Assembly (NCBI GenBank): GCA_035557095.1
Contig: DATMEB010000009.1
Coordinates: 1-64,000, forward strand
DNA: 64,000 nucleotides
Direction: 5' to 3'
From: JALZDI01 sp035557095
Lineage (GTDB): Bacteria; Actinomycetota; Actinomycetes; Propionibacteriales; Nocardioidaceae
This document shows positions 16,579 through 25,608 of this stretch, one piece after another; the stretch's first letter is position 1, and the number at the start of each line of letters is the position of its first letter. The notes under the pieces were generated by a model. The model was not told the origin of the DNA. It worked only from the letters and a program-made list of their open reading frames with translations, and did no database searches. A program made the translations under genes and the position numbers.

Positions 16579-17364
16579 CTAGCGGGACGGCTGGACCGAC
16601 GTCTGCTCGGCGGCCTCCGCCTCCTGGTCCTCGGCCGCGGGACCGGGCGTGTCCTGCGGCTGGCGCGAGCGGCAGCGCAACGTCACCCGGTTGCCGGTGT
16701 TGTAGTCGCCTGCCGCGCGCAGCGCGTCGGGACGGGACGCCAGCAGCGCCGGCCAGTCGTACTGCTCCTCGACATCGAAGTCGTAGACGTCGAGGATCAG
16801 CTTGAGCGCGCTCACCGTCGGCCAGCCGGCCACCGCGCGCCGGCCGTGGGAGACCTGGTCACGGGCGGCGTTGCTCTGCACGCCCGTGCGGTTGACGTTG
16901 AGGCGGACCAGCGGCTCGTCGCCCAGGATCACCTTGGTGTCGAGGATGCAGTGCTCGGGCTTGGCGTCGAGGACGCCGCGGAAGAGCTCGCCGTAGCGCA
17001 GCGTGTGGTAGATGAAACCGAGGCACATCACGACGTCGACGTCGAAGTCCCGGTTGTTCAGCACCCGGAACATGTCGCCCTGGATGAACCGGTAGCGGTC
17101 GGTGGGCACGCCGTACTCGGCGAACGTCTTGTTGGCGTTCTCGACCAGCGTCCGGCGCGCCTCCACGCCGGTCACGTGCGCCGCACCGGCCTTGAGCGCC
17201 GCGAACGACCACCGTCCGTCGTGACTGGCGAGGTCGAGGACCCGGGCGCCCTCCAGGATGTCGCGGTTGGCCTCGATCATGGCCTGGTGCCGCAGGTTCA
17301 GCCTGGTGGCGGACGATGCCGTCTCGCTGGTCTCGTAGAACAGGGGGTAGTCGTCGAAGAACAC
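16579..17364 (-). CDS. Class I SAM-dependent methyltransferase
   Basis: 261 residues. Motif I GARVLDLASHDGRWSFAALKAG binds S-adenosylmethionine, VTGVEARRTLVENANK gives the acidic residue of strand 2, and FDVDVVMCLGFIYHTL matches motif IV. The arrangement resembles small-molecule or glycolipid methyltransferases of the DUF1698 type more than RNA methylases. The C-terminal about 25 residues are acidic and Gln/Glu-rich, probably disordered. GTG 17364 has an excellent AAGGAGGT site. Substrate unknown; it lies between the HAD hydrolase and the convergent kinase. Confidence 0.82.
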   Translation of the reverse strand: MFFDDYPLFYETSETASSATRLNLRHQAMIEANRDILEGARVLDLASHDGRWSFAALKAGAAHVTGVEARRTLVENANKTFAEYGVPTDRYRFIQGDMFRVLNNRDFDVDVVMCLGFIYHTLRYGELFRGVLDAKPEHCILDTKVILGDEPLVRLNVNRTGVQSNAARDQVSHGRRAVAGWPTVSALKLILDVYDFDVEEQYDWPALLASRPDALRAAGDYNTGNRVTLRCRSRQPQDTPGPAAEDQEAEAAEQTSVQPSR

Positions 17365-17426
17365 GCTGCGGACCTCCTTGAAAAACCTGTGCGCGCCACC
17401 CTAACCCGCGCAGCCATGGGGACAAC

Positions 17427-18119
17427 TCACCGCCACGGCTGGATCACCCCGGGTATCTCGGCGAGTCGCTGGACCACGGCGTCGGGCTCACCGTCGGTGT
17501 GCCCGAACTGGCTCTCGGGTACGGCGCTGTGCGGTATGTGAACGGTGCGCATGCCGGCGTTCTGCGCGCCGTAGATGTCGTCGAACAGGCGGTCGCCGAC
17601 GAACACGCAATGCGCCGGATCGGCCACACCCACGGCGTCCATCGCCGCTACGAACGCCTTGGGATGCGGCTTGGTCCACGGGATCTCGCTGGTGTAGACG
17701 GCACCGTCGAACAGGTCGAGCACACCGTCACGGGCCAGCCACTCCTCGTGCCACTCCCGCGGCCACAGGGTGTTGGACAGCAGGCCCACCCTGATGCCGC
17801 CATCACGCAGCGTGGTCAGCATGGGCGCCACGTCGGGGTCGGTCCAGGTGGCGAACTCGAGATGGTCGCGATAGGCACGATGGTGCGTCTCGTCGACGAC
17901 CACCTCCGCGGCCGCGCAGACCTCGGCGAACGTGCCGCTGCGGTGCTCACTGCGGCTGCGCGCCCAGGCGTCATCGGCGGCCGCGGCCAGTGCGGCCGCG
18001 GCCTCCTCGGCCCGGTCGGGCGCGGCCGCGCGGGCGAGGGCCAGCCACTCCTCCGCGGGGTCGAAGGTCTTCCACGGAGTCAGCGTGCCGCCCCAGTCGA
18101 AGATGACCGCCTCAACCAC
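17427..18119 (-). CDS. HAD-superfamily hydrolase
   Basis: 230 residues. Motif I FDWGGTLT has the nucleophile Asp8 but Gly where many phosphatases have the second Asp; motif II is LLSNT, motif III is KPHPKAF and motif IV is VFVGDRLFDDIYGA. A helical cap lies between motifs I and II (about residues 15-95). The Gly in DWGGT is seen in several haloacid-dehalogenase-type members and leaves it open whether it dephosphorylates or does other chemistry. GTG 18119 overlaps the proS stop by eight bases, indicating cotranscription. Confidence 0.85.
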   Translation of the reverse strand: MVEAVIFDWGGTLTPWKTFDPAEEWLALARAAAPDRAEEAAAALAAAADDAWARSRSEHRSGTFAEVCAAAEVVVDETHHRAYRDHLEFATWTDPDVAPMLTTLRDGGIRVGLLSNTLWPREWHEEWLARDGVLDLFDGAVYTSEIPWTKPHPKAFVAAMDAVGVADPAHCVFVGDRLFDDIYGAQNAGMRTVHIPHSAVPESQFGHTDGEPDAVVQRLAEIPGVIQPWR

Positions 18120-19884
18120 GGACGACCCCCACCAGGTGGTCGACGACGCTGTCGAGGGCGATGTTCTCGCGCTCGCCGCTGCGTCGGTCCTTGACCTCCA
18201 CGACCCCGTCGGCGAGGCCCTTGCCGACGACCGCGATCGTGGGGACGCCGATCAGCTCGGCGTCCTTGAACTTCACCCCCGGCGAGACCTTCTGCCGGTC
18301 GTCGTAAAGGACGTGGAGGCCGGCCGACTCGAGGTCGGCGGCAACCCGGTCGGCGGTGTCGAACACGGCGGTGTCCTTGCCGGTCGCCACCAGGTGCACG
18401 TCGGCCGGTGAGACCTCACGCGGCCAGACGATCCCCAGGTCGTCGTGGGAGTTCTCCACGACCGCGGCCACGGCGCGCGAGACACCCACGCCGTAGGAGC
18501 CCATCGTGACGGTCACCAGCTTGCCGTTCTGGTCGAGCACCTTGAGGTCGAGCGCCTCGGCGTACTTGCGGCCGAGCTGGAAGATGTGCCCCATCTCGAT
18601 GCCGCGCGCGGACTCCAGCGGGCTGCCGCAGCGGGGGCAGGGGTCACCTGCGCGCACCTCGGCGGCCTCGATCGTGCCGTCGGGGGTGAAGTCGCGACCG
18701 GCGACGAGGTCGATGACGTGGCTGCCCTCGGCGTCGGCGCCGGTGACCCAGCGGGTGCCCGAGACGACCCGCGGGTCGACGAGGTAGCGGGTCCCCGACC
18801 TGGCCTTCGCGCCGAGAGCGCCCGGCCCGATATAGCCCTTCACCAGGGCGGGGCTGGCGTCGAAGTCGGCCTCGGTGAACGCCTCCACCGCGGCCGGCTC
18901 GACCTGCGCGGCCAGCCGCTTGAGGTCGACCTCCCGGTCCCCCGGTACGCCGACTGCCAGCGGCTCGCGCGACCCGTCGGGGTGGACGAGGGTGACGACG
19001 ACGTTCTTCAGCGTGTCGGCGGCGTGCCAGGGCCGGTCGTCGCGCGCGAAGTGCTCGTTGAGGTGGTCGACCAGGGTCTCGATCGTCGGGGTGTCCGGGG
19101 TCTGCTCGGCGTGCGCGGCGGGCACGTCGTCGTAGGGCAGGGGCTCGGGGACGCGGACACGGACCGCCTCGACGTTGGCGGCGTAGTCGCAGGAGGTGCA
19201 GCGGACGTAGGTGTCCTCGCCGCTCTCGGCCCTGGCCAGGAACTCCTCGCTGGCAGAGCCGCCCATCGCCCCCGACATCGCCGCCACGATGACGTAGTCG
19301 AGGCCGAGCCGGTCGAAGATGCGCACGTACGCGCCACGATGCGCGTCGTAGGAGGCCTTGAAATCCTCGTCGCTGACGTCGAAGGAGTAGGAGTCCTTCA
19401 TCACGAACTCGCGACCGCGCAGGATGCCTGCGCGCGGCCGCGCCTCGTCGCGGTACTTGTTCTGGATCTGGTACAGCCACACCGGCAGGTCCTTGTACGA
19501 GGAGTACAGGTCCTTGACCAGCAGCGTGAACATCTCCTCGTGCGTGGGCCCGAGGAGGTAGTCCGCGCCCTTGCGGTCCTGCAGCCGGAACACGCTGTCG
19601 CCGTACTCGGCCCAGCGGTTGCTCGCCTCGTAGGGCTCCTTGGGCAGCAGCGCCGGGAAGTGCACCTCCTGCGCGCCGATGGCGTCCATCTCCTCGCGGA
19701 TCACGCGCTCGACGTTGCGCAGCACCTGGTAGCCCAGGGGCAGCCAGGAGTAGATGCCCGGCGCCGCGCGGCGGACGTAGCCCGCCCGCACCAGCAGCCG
19801 GTGGCTGGGCACCTCGGCGTCGGCCGGGTCCTCGCGCAGCGTGCGCAGGAACAGCGTCGACATCCGCAGGGTCCGTCCGGCCAC
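18112..19884 (-). CDS. proS: Prolyl-tRNA synthetase (class II, bacterial type)
   Basis: 590 residues from the GTG at 19884. Motif 1 region RLLVRAGYVRRAAPGIYSW, motif 2 KYRDEARPRAGILRGREFVMKDSYSF, and motif 3 GSYGVGVSRAVAAVVE. The YbaK/INS editing domain that removes Ala-tRNA(Pro) is inserted between them (about residues 235-400, including KGYIGPGALG). GTG 19884 has GGGAG six bases upstream; ATG 19863 (MSTLFLRTLRED) is a plausible alternative. It is the first gene of a pair with the HAD hydrolase. Function is certain. Confidence 0.96.
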   Translation of the reverse strand: MAGRTLRMSTLFLRTLREDPADAEVPSHRLLVRAGYVRRAAPGIYSWLPLGYQVLRNVERVIREEMDAIGAQEVHFPALLPKEPYEASNRWAEYGDSVFRLQDRKGADYLLGPTHEEMFTLLVKDLYSSYKDLPVWLYQIQNKYRDEARPRAGILRGREFVMKDSYSFDVSDEDFKASYDAHRGAYVRIFDRLGLDYVIVAAMSGAMGGSASEEFLARAESGEDTYVRCTSCDYAANVEAVRVRVPEPLPYDDVPAAHAEQTPDTPTIETLVDHLNEHFARDDRPWHAADTLKNVVVTLVHPDGSREPLAVGVPGDREVDLKRLAAQVEPAAVEAFTEADFDASPALVKGYIGPGALGAKARSGTRYLVDPRVVSGTRWVTGADAEGSHVIDLVAGRDFTPDGTIEAAEVRAGDPCPRCGSPLESARGIEMGHIFQLGRKYAEALDLKVLDQNGKLVTVTMGSYGVGVSRAVAAVVENSHDDLGIVWPREVSPADVHLVATGKDTAVFDTADRVAADLESAGLHVLYDDRQKVSPGVKFKDAELIGVPTIAVVGKGLADGVVEVKDRRSGERENIALDSVVDHLVGVVRG

Positions 19885-19965
19885 GTGAGACTCCCAGGGG
19901 TAGGGCGCGAGAAGGGGTCGCGAGCGAGGATATCGGGCCGGTGAGGACCCGATCACGCGAGTTGT

Positions 19966-20322
19966 TCAGCCGCGGGCAGCGCGGTAGGCCGTGCGGATCA
20001 TCGGGAGCTGGCAGGGCAGCCTGGCCACCGTCGCCAGCCGGAAGGCGGCGGACCGGGAGCGACGAGCGTCCACTGCCATCTGCACGTTGGCCGGGAAGAC
20101 ACCCACCAGCAGCGCGGCACTCGCCCAGCCCGCGGACCGGCGGGTCCGGGGATGGACCAGCCCGGCGGCGCAGGCCAGCTCGAGGGCGCCCGAGACGTAC
20201 ACCAGCGCGCGACGCCGGGGCAGCCGGCGCGGCACGATGCGCTCGAACGGGCGCGGCCGCACGAAGTGCAGCGTGCCCGTGGTCGCGAACAGCGCGGCGA
20301 GGGCGGTGATGTCCTTGGCCAT
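19966..20322 (-). CDS. DoxX-like membrane protein
   Basis: 118 residues with three or four membrane segments. GTLHFVRPRPFERIVPRRLP followed by YVSGALELACAAGLV matches DoxX-like proteins, where an HF..P..F..I.P motif precedes the second helix. The family has loosely described redox roles. The start ATG 20322 was chosen because the hydrophobic N-terminal helix begins directly there; upstream sequence in frame is a shadow of the GNAT gene. It lies between the GNAT gene and proS on the same strand. Confidence 0.78.
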   Translation of the reverse strand: MAKDITALAALFATTGTLHFVRPRPFERIVPRRLPRRRALVYVSGALELACAAGLVHPRTRRSAGWASAALLVGVFPANVQMAVDARRSRSAAFRLATVARLPCQLPMIRTAYRAARG

Positions 20323-20393
20323 GCGGGCCAACGTACCCCCGGGCGAATCCGTGCCGACCGCGTGGCGGCGCGGGCGCCTCGCTGCTGGGCGGG

Positions 20394-21239
20394 TCAGAAC
20401 AGGATCGTGGTGAACGAGCAGGTCTCGGCGAAGCCGACACGCTCGTAGCAGCGCCGCGCGGCGACGTTGTGCGCGTTGACGTACAGCGTGACCACGGGCG
20501 CGACGTCGAGCATCGCCTGCTCGGCAACGGCCGCCATCCCCGGAACGGAGAGACCCTGACCCCGCCGGGCCGGCGGCACCCACACGCCCTGCACCTGGCA
20601 GGCGTGCGGGGTGACCGCGCCGATCTCTGCCTTGAACAGCACCTCGCCGTCCTCGATCCGGGCGAACGCCAGGCCCTTGGAGATCAGCTGGCGTACGCGC
20701 GTCTGGTACAGGTCGCGACCGCCGCCGGCCTCCGGGGAGACCCCGACCTCCTCGGTGAACATGTCCACGCAGGCGGGGTAGAGCACGTCGAACTCGTCGG
20801 GCAGCACCCGGCGTACGGCCGGGTCGGGCGGCACGTCGGGTCCCCTGGACAGCGTCATGAACGGCTGCGCGTCGCGGACCAGCCGGGCCGGGCCCCACCA
20901 GGGCTCGACCGACTGCCAGAAGCCGTCGACGGCCTGCTGCGGGCCGACGATCGAGGAGCACGACCGGCCGCGGGTCAGCGCCCGGGTGGAGAACACCGAC
21001 AGGGCCTCCGGCGTCGCCTCGACCGGCACCAGGTTGGCGGCGGCGTGACACAGCGAGACCAGCTCGCCGTTCTCGACGTAACCCCACATCTCGCCACCGA
21101 GCCAGCGCGGGTCGAGGCCGGTCAGCCGCACCCGGTAGTCGACGAAGACGTTGGTGACCGGGTCACGGTCGAGCAGCTCCTGCACCCGGGGCAGGTCGGC
21201 GGGGCCCATGAGACGTAGGCCGGGCGTGGTGGTGAGCAC
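20394..21239 (-). CDS. DUF4081-GNAT family N-acetyltransferase
   Basis: 281 residues. The N-terminal DUF4081 domain (about 1-130; LGGEMWGYVENGELVSLCHAAANLVPV) is fused to a GNAT domain whose acetyl-CoA-binding motif is VWVPPARRGQGLSVPGMAAV, followed by VTLYVNAHNVAARRCYERVGF. In mycobacteria a protein of this architecture sits directly after ispG in the dxr-rip1-ispG operon; here a secreted peptidase gene separates them. GTG 21239. Substrate unknown. Confidence 0.85.
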   Translation of the reverse strand: MLTTTPGLRLMGPADLPRVQELLDRDPVTNVFVDYRVRLTGLDPRWLGGEMWGYVENGELVSLCHAAANLVPVEATPEALSVFSTRALTRGRSCSSIVGPQQAVDGFWQSVEPWWGPARLVRDAQPFMTLSRGPDVPPDPAVRRVLPDEFDVLYPACVDMFTEEVGVSPEAGGGRDLYQTRVRQLISKGLAFARIEDGEVLFKAEIGAVTPHACQVQGVWVPPARRGQGLSVPGMAAVAEQAMLDVAPVVTLYVNAHNVAARRCYERVGFAETCSFTTILF

Positions 21240-21248
21240 GGTGAGAGG

Positions 21249-23051
21249 TTACGCCTGTGAGCGCTCCCGACCGAGAGCCTGACGCACCGAAGGTCGTCCG
21301 CCCACCACCGGCAGCCGCAGGAGGGTACGGCGGGTGCGCAGCGACATCGTCGCGCCGGCCGGCGGTCGCAGCGTGAACCCCCGGTCCGTCGACAGCACCG
21401 CCAGCCCGATCCGGTGCCCGTGGGGGAACACGTGGTCGTTGGGCTGCATGCGCACATCGAGGCCGTAGCGCCGCCCCGGAACGACACGGCGCGTGACCGA
21501 CAGCGAGCCGCGGTTCTGCGGGTCGCGCCAGCCCCGGGTGACCAGGCGCGCCACCCGCAGCCGGCGCGTGTAGTCCACGAGCGCGACCGAGACGTTGGCC
21601 GCGGGCCGGCCGAAGGAGAGCCGCAGCTGCGCGACCGCCGTGCCGCTGAGCCGCAGCGGTGCACGCAGCGGTCTGGTCGTGTAGACCCGGCCGTGCCTGG
21701 TCAGCGGCTGCTCGGAAAGTGCGCGGGCCCCCAGCCGCGGCGTGTCCACGATCCGCTCGGCCGCGGCGCCGCCGTGGCCGCCCAGCGTCAACCGTCCGCG
21801 GGGCGCGGAGCCCCGCGGGTGCAGCCGCAGGCCCACCGGCCGGGCCGCCGGGGCGGGCCACTCCGGGAAGGTCACCAGCCGGCCGCCGGGGCGGTGGACG
21901 TAGGCGTGCGGCGCGTTCTCGACACCGTTGTCCACGCCGAACAGGTAGTGCGTGAACCACCGGTTCAGCAGCCGCCCGGGCGGCAGGCCGCCGTGGCCGC
22001 CCTGGTGCCAGTAGATCTTGTGCTCGACCCCGGCTCGGCGCAGCGCGGAGTACCACTGGCCGGCGTGCTCGGTCTTGACGTTCCAGTCCCGCAGCCCATG
22101 CGCGACCAGGACCGCGGCGCGCACCCGGCCGACGTCGCGGAGGTAGTCGCGCCGGCCCCAGAACGGGCCGTAGTCACCGGTTCGACGGTCCTGACGACGA
22201 GTGAGGCGGCGGATGACCGGACGGCAGATCCGGCGGTCGGCGCGGGTGTAGACGGCCCGGGCGAGCACGTCGGTGTCCTCGCCCTGGAACCCGCCGGGCG
22301 CGACGACGGCACCGCCGGCGCGGTAGTAGTCGTACCAGCTCGAGATCGCCGAGACGGGCACGATCGCCTCCAGCCCCTGCACGCCGGTGGCGGCGACCGC
22401 GTTGGGGAGCGTGCCGTTGTAGGACGTGCCGATCATGCCGACCCTGCCGGTCGTCCAGGTCGCCCGGACCCGCCGACCGGCTCGGTTCCGGGCCACCGCT
22501 CGGCCGTTGAGCCAGTCGACCACGGCGCGGGCGCCGAGCGTCTCGTTGCGACCTCCGGAGGTCGGGCACCCGGTCGAGGCGCCGGTGCCGAGCGACTGGG
22601 CACGGACGACCGCGAAGCCCCTGGGCACCCACGTGAACGGGTCGGCGTCCGCGGCCGCCGTGGCCGGCGGGTACGGCACGAACAGCGGCCGGTCGACGTC
22701 GTGCATGCGCACCTCGCGGAGCCCGGCGAAGTACGGGCTCACCTCGTAGACGACGGGGACCTTCAGCCCGCGCCGGGTCGCGCCGGGCCGGATCACGTTG
22801 ATGTGCAACCGGTCGCGCCGGCCGTCGCGGTCGGAGTCGACCCGGGCCGTGACCCACAGCTCCTGGGTGACCCAGTCGGCCCGGTTGCGGGAGAAGACCG
22901 GCTGCGCCGCCCCGTGCTCGAACCGGGGCTGCCGTGCCGCCGGCGGCCGGGGCGTCGCGGCGCCCGCGGGGCCGGGTGACCACGCGGCGAGCACGCCCGC
23001 GCAGAGCGTGGCCGACAGCAGCGCCATGACCCGCCGGTCGATGCGCAACAT
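21249..23051 (-). CDS. Secreted S15-type (CocE/X-Pro dipeptidyl-peptidase-like) hydrolase
   Basis: 600 residues. Signal peptide MLRIDRRVMALLSATLCAGV... with cleavage near AGAA (about 31). The alpha/beta-hydrolase domain has nucleophile Ser210 in GTSYNGT, Asp322 in HGLRDWNVK and His353 in HQGGHGG, forming the triad. The C-terminal jelly-roll domain typical of CocE/PepX starts around residue 385 and includes RYGLDVRMQPNDHVFPHGHRIGL. Family members cleave X-Pro dipeptides or esters. It sits between ispG and the GNAT gene on the same strand, with only nine bases to the latter. ATG 23051. Confidence 0.88.
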   Translation of the reverse strand: MLRIDRRVMALLSATLCAGVLAAWSPGPAGAATPRPPAARQPRFEHGAAQPVFSRNRADWVTQELWVTARVDSDRDGRRDRLHINVIRPGATRRGLKVPVVYEVSPYFAGLREVRMHDVDRPLFVPYPPATAAADADPFTWVPRGFAVVRAQSLGTGASTGCPTSGGRNETLGARAVVDWLNGRAVARNRAGRRVRATWTTGRVGMIGTSYNGTLPNAVAATGVQGLEAIVPVSAISSWYDYYRAGGAVVAPGGFQGEDTDVLARAVYTRADRRICRPVIRRLTRRQDRRTGDYGPFWGRRDYLRDVGRVRAAVLVAHGLRDWNVKTEHAGQWYSALRRAGVEHKIYWHQGGHGGLPPGRLLNRWFTHYLFGVDNGVENAPHAYVHRPGGRLVTFPEWPAPAARPVGLRLHPRGSAPRGRLTLGGHGGAAAERIVDTPRLGARALSEQPLTRHGRVYTTRPLRAPLRLSGTAVAQLRLSFGRPAANVSVALVDYTRRLRVARLVTRGWRDPQNRGSLSVTRRVVPGRRYGLDVRMQPNDHVFPHGHRIGLAVLSTDRGFTLRPPAGATMSLRTRRTLLRLPVVGGRPSVRQALGRERSQA

Positions 23052-23088
23052 CGGCGACCACTCCCCTTCGGCGGACGCCGGGCCGCGG

Positions 23089-24252
23089 TCAGCCGACCGT
23101 GACCGAGGGCGAGCCGGACGACTCGGCGTCGACGGGCTCGCCGATCTCGTCGGCGATCCGCATGGCCTCCTCGATCAGCGTCTCGACGATCTGGGCCTCG
23201 GGCACGGTCTTGATGACCTCGCCCTTGACGAAGATCTGGCCCTTGCCGTTGCCCGACGCGACCCCGAGGTCGGCTTCACGGGCCTCGCCGGGTCCGTTGA
23301 CGACGCAGCCCATCACGGCGACCCGCAGCGGCACCTCCATGCCCTCGAGGCCGGCGGTCACCTCGTCGGCGAGCTTGTACACGTCGACCTGGGCGCGGCC
23401 GCAGGACGGGCAGGACACGATCTCGAGCTTGCGCGGCCGCAGGTTCAGCGACTGCAGGATCGCCTGGCCGACCTTGACCTCCTCGACCGGAGGCGCGGAC
23501 AGCGACACCCGGATCGTGTCGCCGATGCCGCGCGCGAGCAGCGCACCGAAGGCGACCGAGGACTTGATCGTGCCCTGGAACGCCGGCCCGGCCTCGGTCA
23601 CGCCGAGGTGCAGCGGCCAGTCGCCGCGCTCGGCGAGCATCTCGTAGGCCTGCACCATCACGACCGGGTCGTTGTGCTTGACCGAGATCTTGAAGTCGTG
23701 GAAGTCGTGCTCCTCGAACAGCGACGCCTCCCACACCGCGGACTCGACCAGCGCCTCGGCGGTCGGCTTGCCGTACTTGTCCAGCAGCCGCTTGTCGAGC
23801 GAGCCCGCGTTGACACCGATCCGCAGCGACACCCCGGCGTCGCCCGCGGCCCGCGAGATCTCCTTGACCTGGTCGTCGAACTTGCGGATGTTGCCGGGGT
23901 TGACCCGTACGGCCGCGCAGCCTGCGTCGATCGCGGCGAAGACGTACTTGGGCTGGAAGTGGATGTCGGCGATCACCGGGATCTGCGACTTCTGCGCGAT
24001 CGCCGGCAGCGCCTCGGCGTCGTCCTGGCTGGGGCACGCGACCCGCACGATGTCGCACCCCGACGCCGTGAGCTCGGCGATCTGCTGCAGGGTGGCGTTG
24101 ATGTCGGTCGAGGGGGTGGTCGTCATCGACTGCACCGACACCGGCGCGTCGCCGCCGACCAGGACCTTGCCGACCTTGATCTGCCGGGACCGCCGGCGCT
24201 CGGCCAGCGTCGGCGGAGGTGCGTCGGGCATGCCCAGGTCGATCGAAGTCAT
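23089..24252 (-). CDS. ispG: 4-hydroxy-3-methylbut-2-en-1-yl diphosphate synthase
   Basis: 387 residues. Penultimate step of the MEP isoprenoid pathway, reducing the cyclic diphosphate MEcPP to HMBPP with a [4Fe-4S] cluster. Cluster ligands are Cys281, Cys284 (SCPSCGR) and Cys316 (MGCVVNGPGEA), and the TIM-barrel N-terminal half shows SVQSMTTTPSTD and RVNPGNI. Length and order match the family. It lies 33 bases after the site-2 protease, in the conserved dxr-rseP-ispG order, placing two MEP enzymes in one operon. Confidence 0.97.
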   Translation of the reverse strand: MTSIDLGMPDAPPPTLAERRRSRQIKVGKVLVGGDAPVSVQSMTTTPSTDINATLQQIAELTASGCDIVRVACPSQDDAEALPAIAQKSQIPVIADIHFQPKYVFAAIDAGCAAVRVNPGNIRKFDDQVKEISRAAGDAGVSLRIGVNAGSLDKRLLDKYGKPTAEALVESAVWEASLFEEHDFHDFKISVKHNDPVVMVQAYEMLAERGDWPLHLGVTEAGPAFQGTIKSSVAFGALLARGIGDTIRVSLSAPPVEEVKVGQAILQSLNLRPRKLEIVSCPSCGRAQVDVYKLADEVTAGLEGMEVPLRVAVMGCVVNGPGEAREADLGVASGNGKGQIFVKGEVIKTVPEAQIVETLIEEAMRIADEIGEPVDAESSGSPSVTVG

Positions 24253-24285
24253 CGGTTTCCTTTGCCTCGTTGTGCGTACGCCGGC

Positions 24286-25608
24286 TCAGAGCCCGAGCCG
24301 GATCGGGTTGACGAAGTCGGCATAGATCAGCAGAACCCCCATGACCAGCAGTGCGCCGGCCATCACGTAGGCCACCGGCAGCAGCTTGGCCACGTCGACG
24401 TAGCCCGGGTCGGGCCGGTGGAACAGGCGCGCGAAGCCGCGGCGGATCGCCTCCCACAGCGCGCCCGCGATGTGCCCTCCGTCGAGCGGCAGCAGCGGGA
24501 TGAAGTTGAACAGCGCGACGAACAGGTTGACCATGCCGAGCAGGCCGAGCACCGCGGCGAGCTTGCCGCTCACGTCGAGCCGATCGGTGGTCGCGAGCTC
24601 GCCGGCGACACGGCTGGCGCCGACGACGCTGACCGGGCTGTCCTGCTCGCGCTCGGCGCCGCCGAACGCCGCCTGGAACACCCCGACCATCTTCTCCGGG
24701 ATCGCGACGACTGCTGCTGCCGTGGTCTTGGTGAGGTCCCACATCTGCGACACCACGTAGCCAGGACCGGGGTAGATCGTCGGCTGCACCGGCGTGACGC
24801 CGAGGAAGCCGACCTCGACGAACTTGCCCTGTGTCTGCAGGTCGGGGCGGGGCGAGACCATCGTGTTGGTGGTCAGCGTCAGCTGTTCGCCGTCGCGTAC
24901 GACGCCGATCGTCGCGTCACCGGCGGCGTTGCCGCGGATCAGGCCGGTGAGCTCGTCCCACGAGTCGACCTGCTCGCCGTTGAAGCTGACGATCCGGTCG
25001 CCCGGCTGCATCCCCGCCTCACGGGCGGGGGCCACCGGGTCGCCCGCGGTGCAGGCCCTGTTCGGGTCGGTCTGGGCCTCCGACGCGGAGATGACGCAGT
25101 CGGACACGTCGCTGACGACCGGCCTGGGCTCGCCCGGGACGCCGAAGCCCATCCAGACCCCGCCGAGGATGAGGAACGCCAGCACGACGTTGACCATCGG
25201 CCCGCCGGACATCACGATCAGCTTCTGCCACCACGGCTTGCGGTAGAAGAGCCGGTCCTCGTCGCCGGGCTGCACGTGTTCGTACTCCGCCGCGCGGGCG
25301 TCGGAGATCAGCTGGGTGAACATCCCGGTGTTGGACTTGCGGATCTTGGTGGGGTCGGCACCCTTCTCCGGCGGCAGCATGCCGACGAGCTTGACGAACC
25401 CGCCGAGCGGGAACGCCTTGATGCCGTACTCGGTCTCGCCGCGCTTGGTGGACCAGACGGTCTTGCCGAAGCCGACGAAGTACTGCGTCACCTTCACGCC
25501 GAACTTCTTGGCCGGCCACATGTGCCCGACCTCGTGCAGCGCGATGGAGACGATCACACCGAGTGCGAACAGCACCACACCCAGCGTGTAGAGCAGGATC
25601 TCGCTCAT
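24286..25608 (-). CDS. Intramembrane site-2 zinc metalloprotease (RseP/Rip1 type)
   Basis: 440 residues. The first transmembrane segment contains HEVGH (His25, Glu26, His29), which with an Asp in the third segment (about LFNFIPLLPLDGGH) forms the zinc site of M50B proteases. A PDZ domain lies in the middle (about residues 190-260; AGMQPGDRIVSFNGEQVDSW). In actinobacteria such proteases cut anti-sigma factors or membrane proteins; Rip1 of mycobacteria is the relative by gene order. ATG 25608 overlaps the dxr stop (ATGA). The targets here are unknown. Confidence 0.92.
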   Translation of the reverse strand: MSEILLYTLGVVLFALGVIVSIALHEVGHMWPAKKFGVKVTQYFVGFGKTVWSTKRGETEYGIKAFPLGGFVKLVGMLPPEKGADPTKIRKSNTGMFTQLISDARAAEYEHVQPGDEDRLFYRKPWWQKLIVMSGGPMVNVVLAFLILGGVWMGFGVPGEPRPVVSDVSDCVISASEAQTDPNRACTAGDPVAPAREAGMQPGDRIVSFNGEQVDSWDELTGLIRGNAAGDATIGVVRDGEQLTLTTNTMVSPRPDLQTQGKFVEVGFLGVTPVQPTIYPGPGYVVSQMWDLTKTTAAAVVAIPEKMVGVFQAAFGGAEREQDSPVSVVGASRVAGELATTDRLDVSGKLAAVLGLLGMVNLFVALFNFIPLLPLDGGHIAGALWEAIRRGFARLFHRPDPGYVDVAKLLPVAYVMAGALLVMGVLLIYADFVNPIRLGL

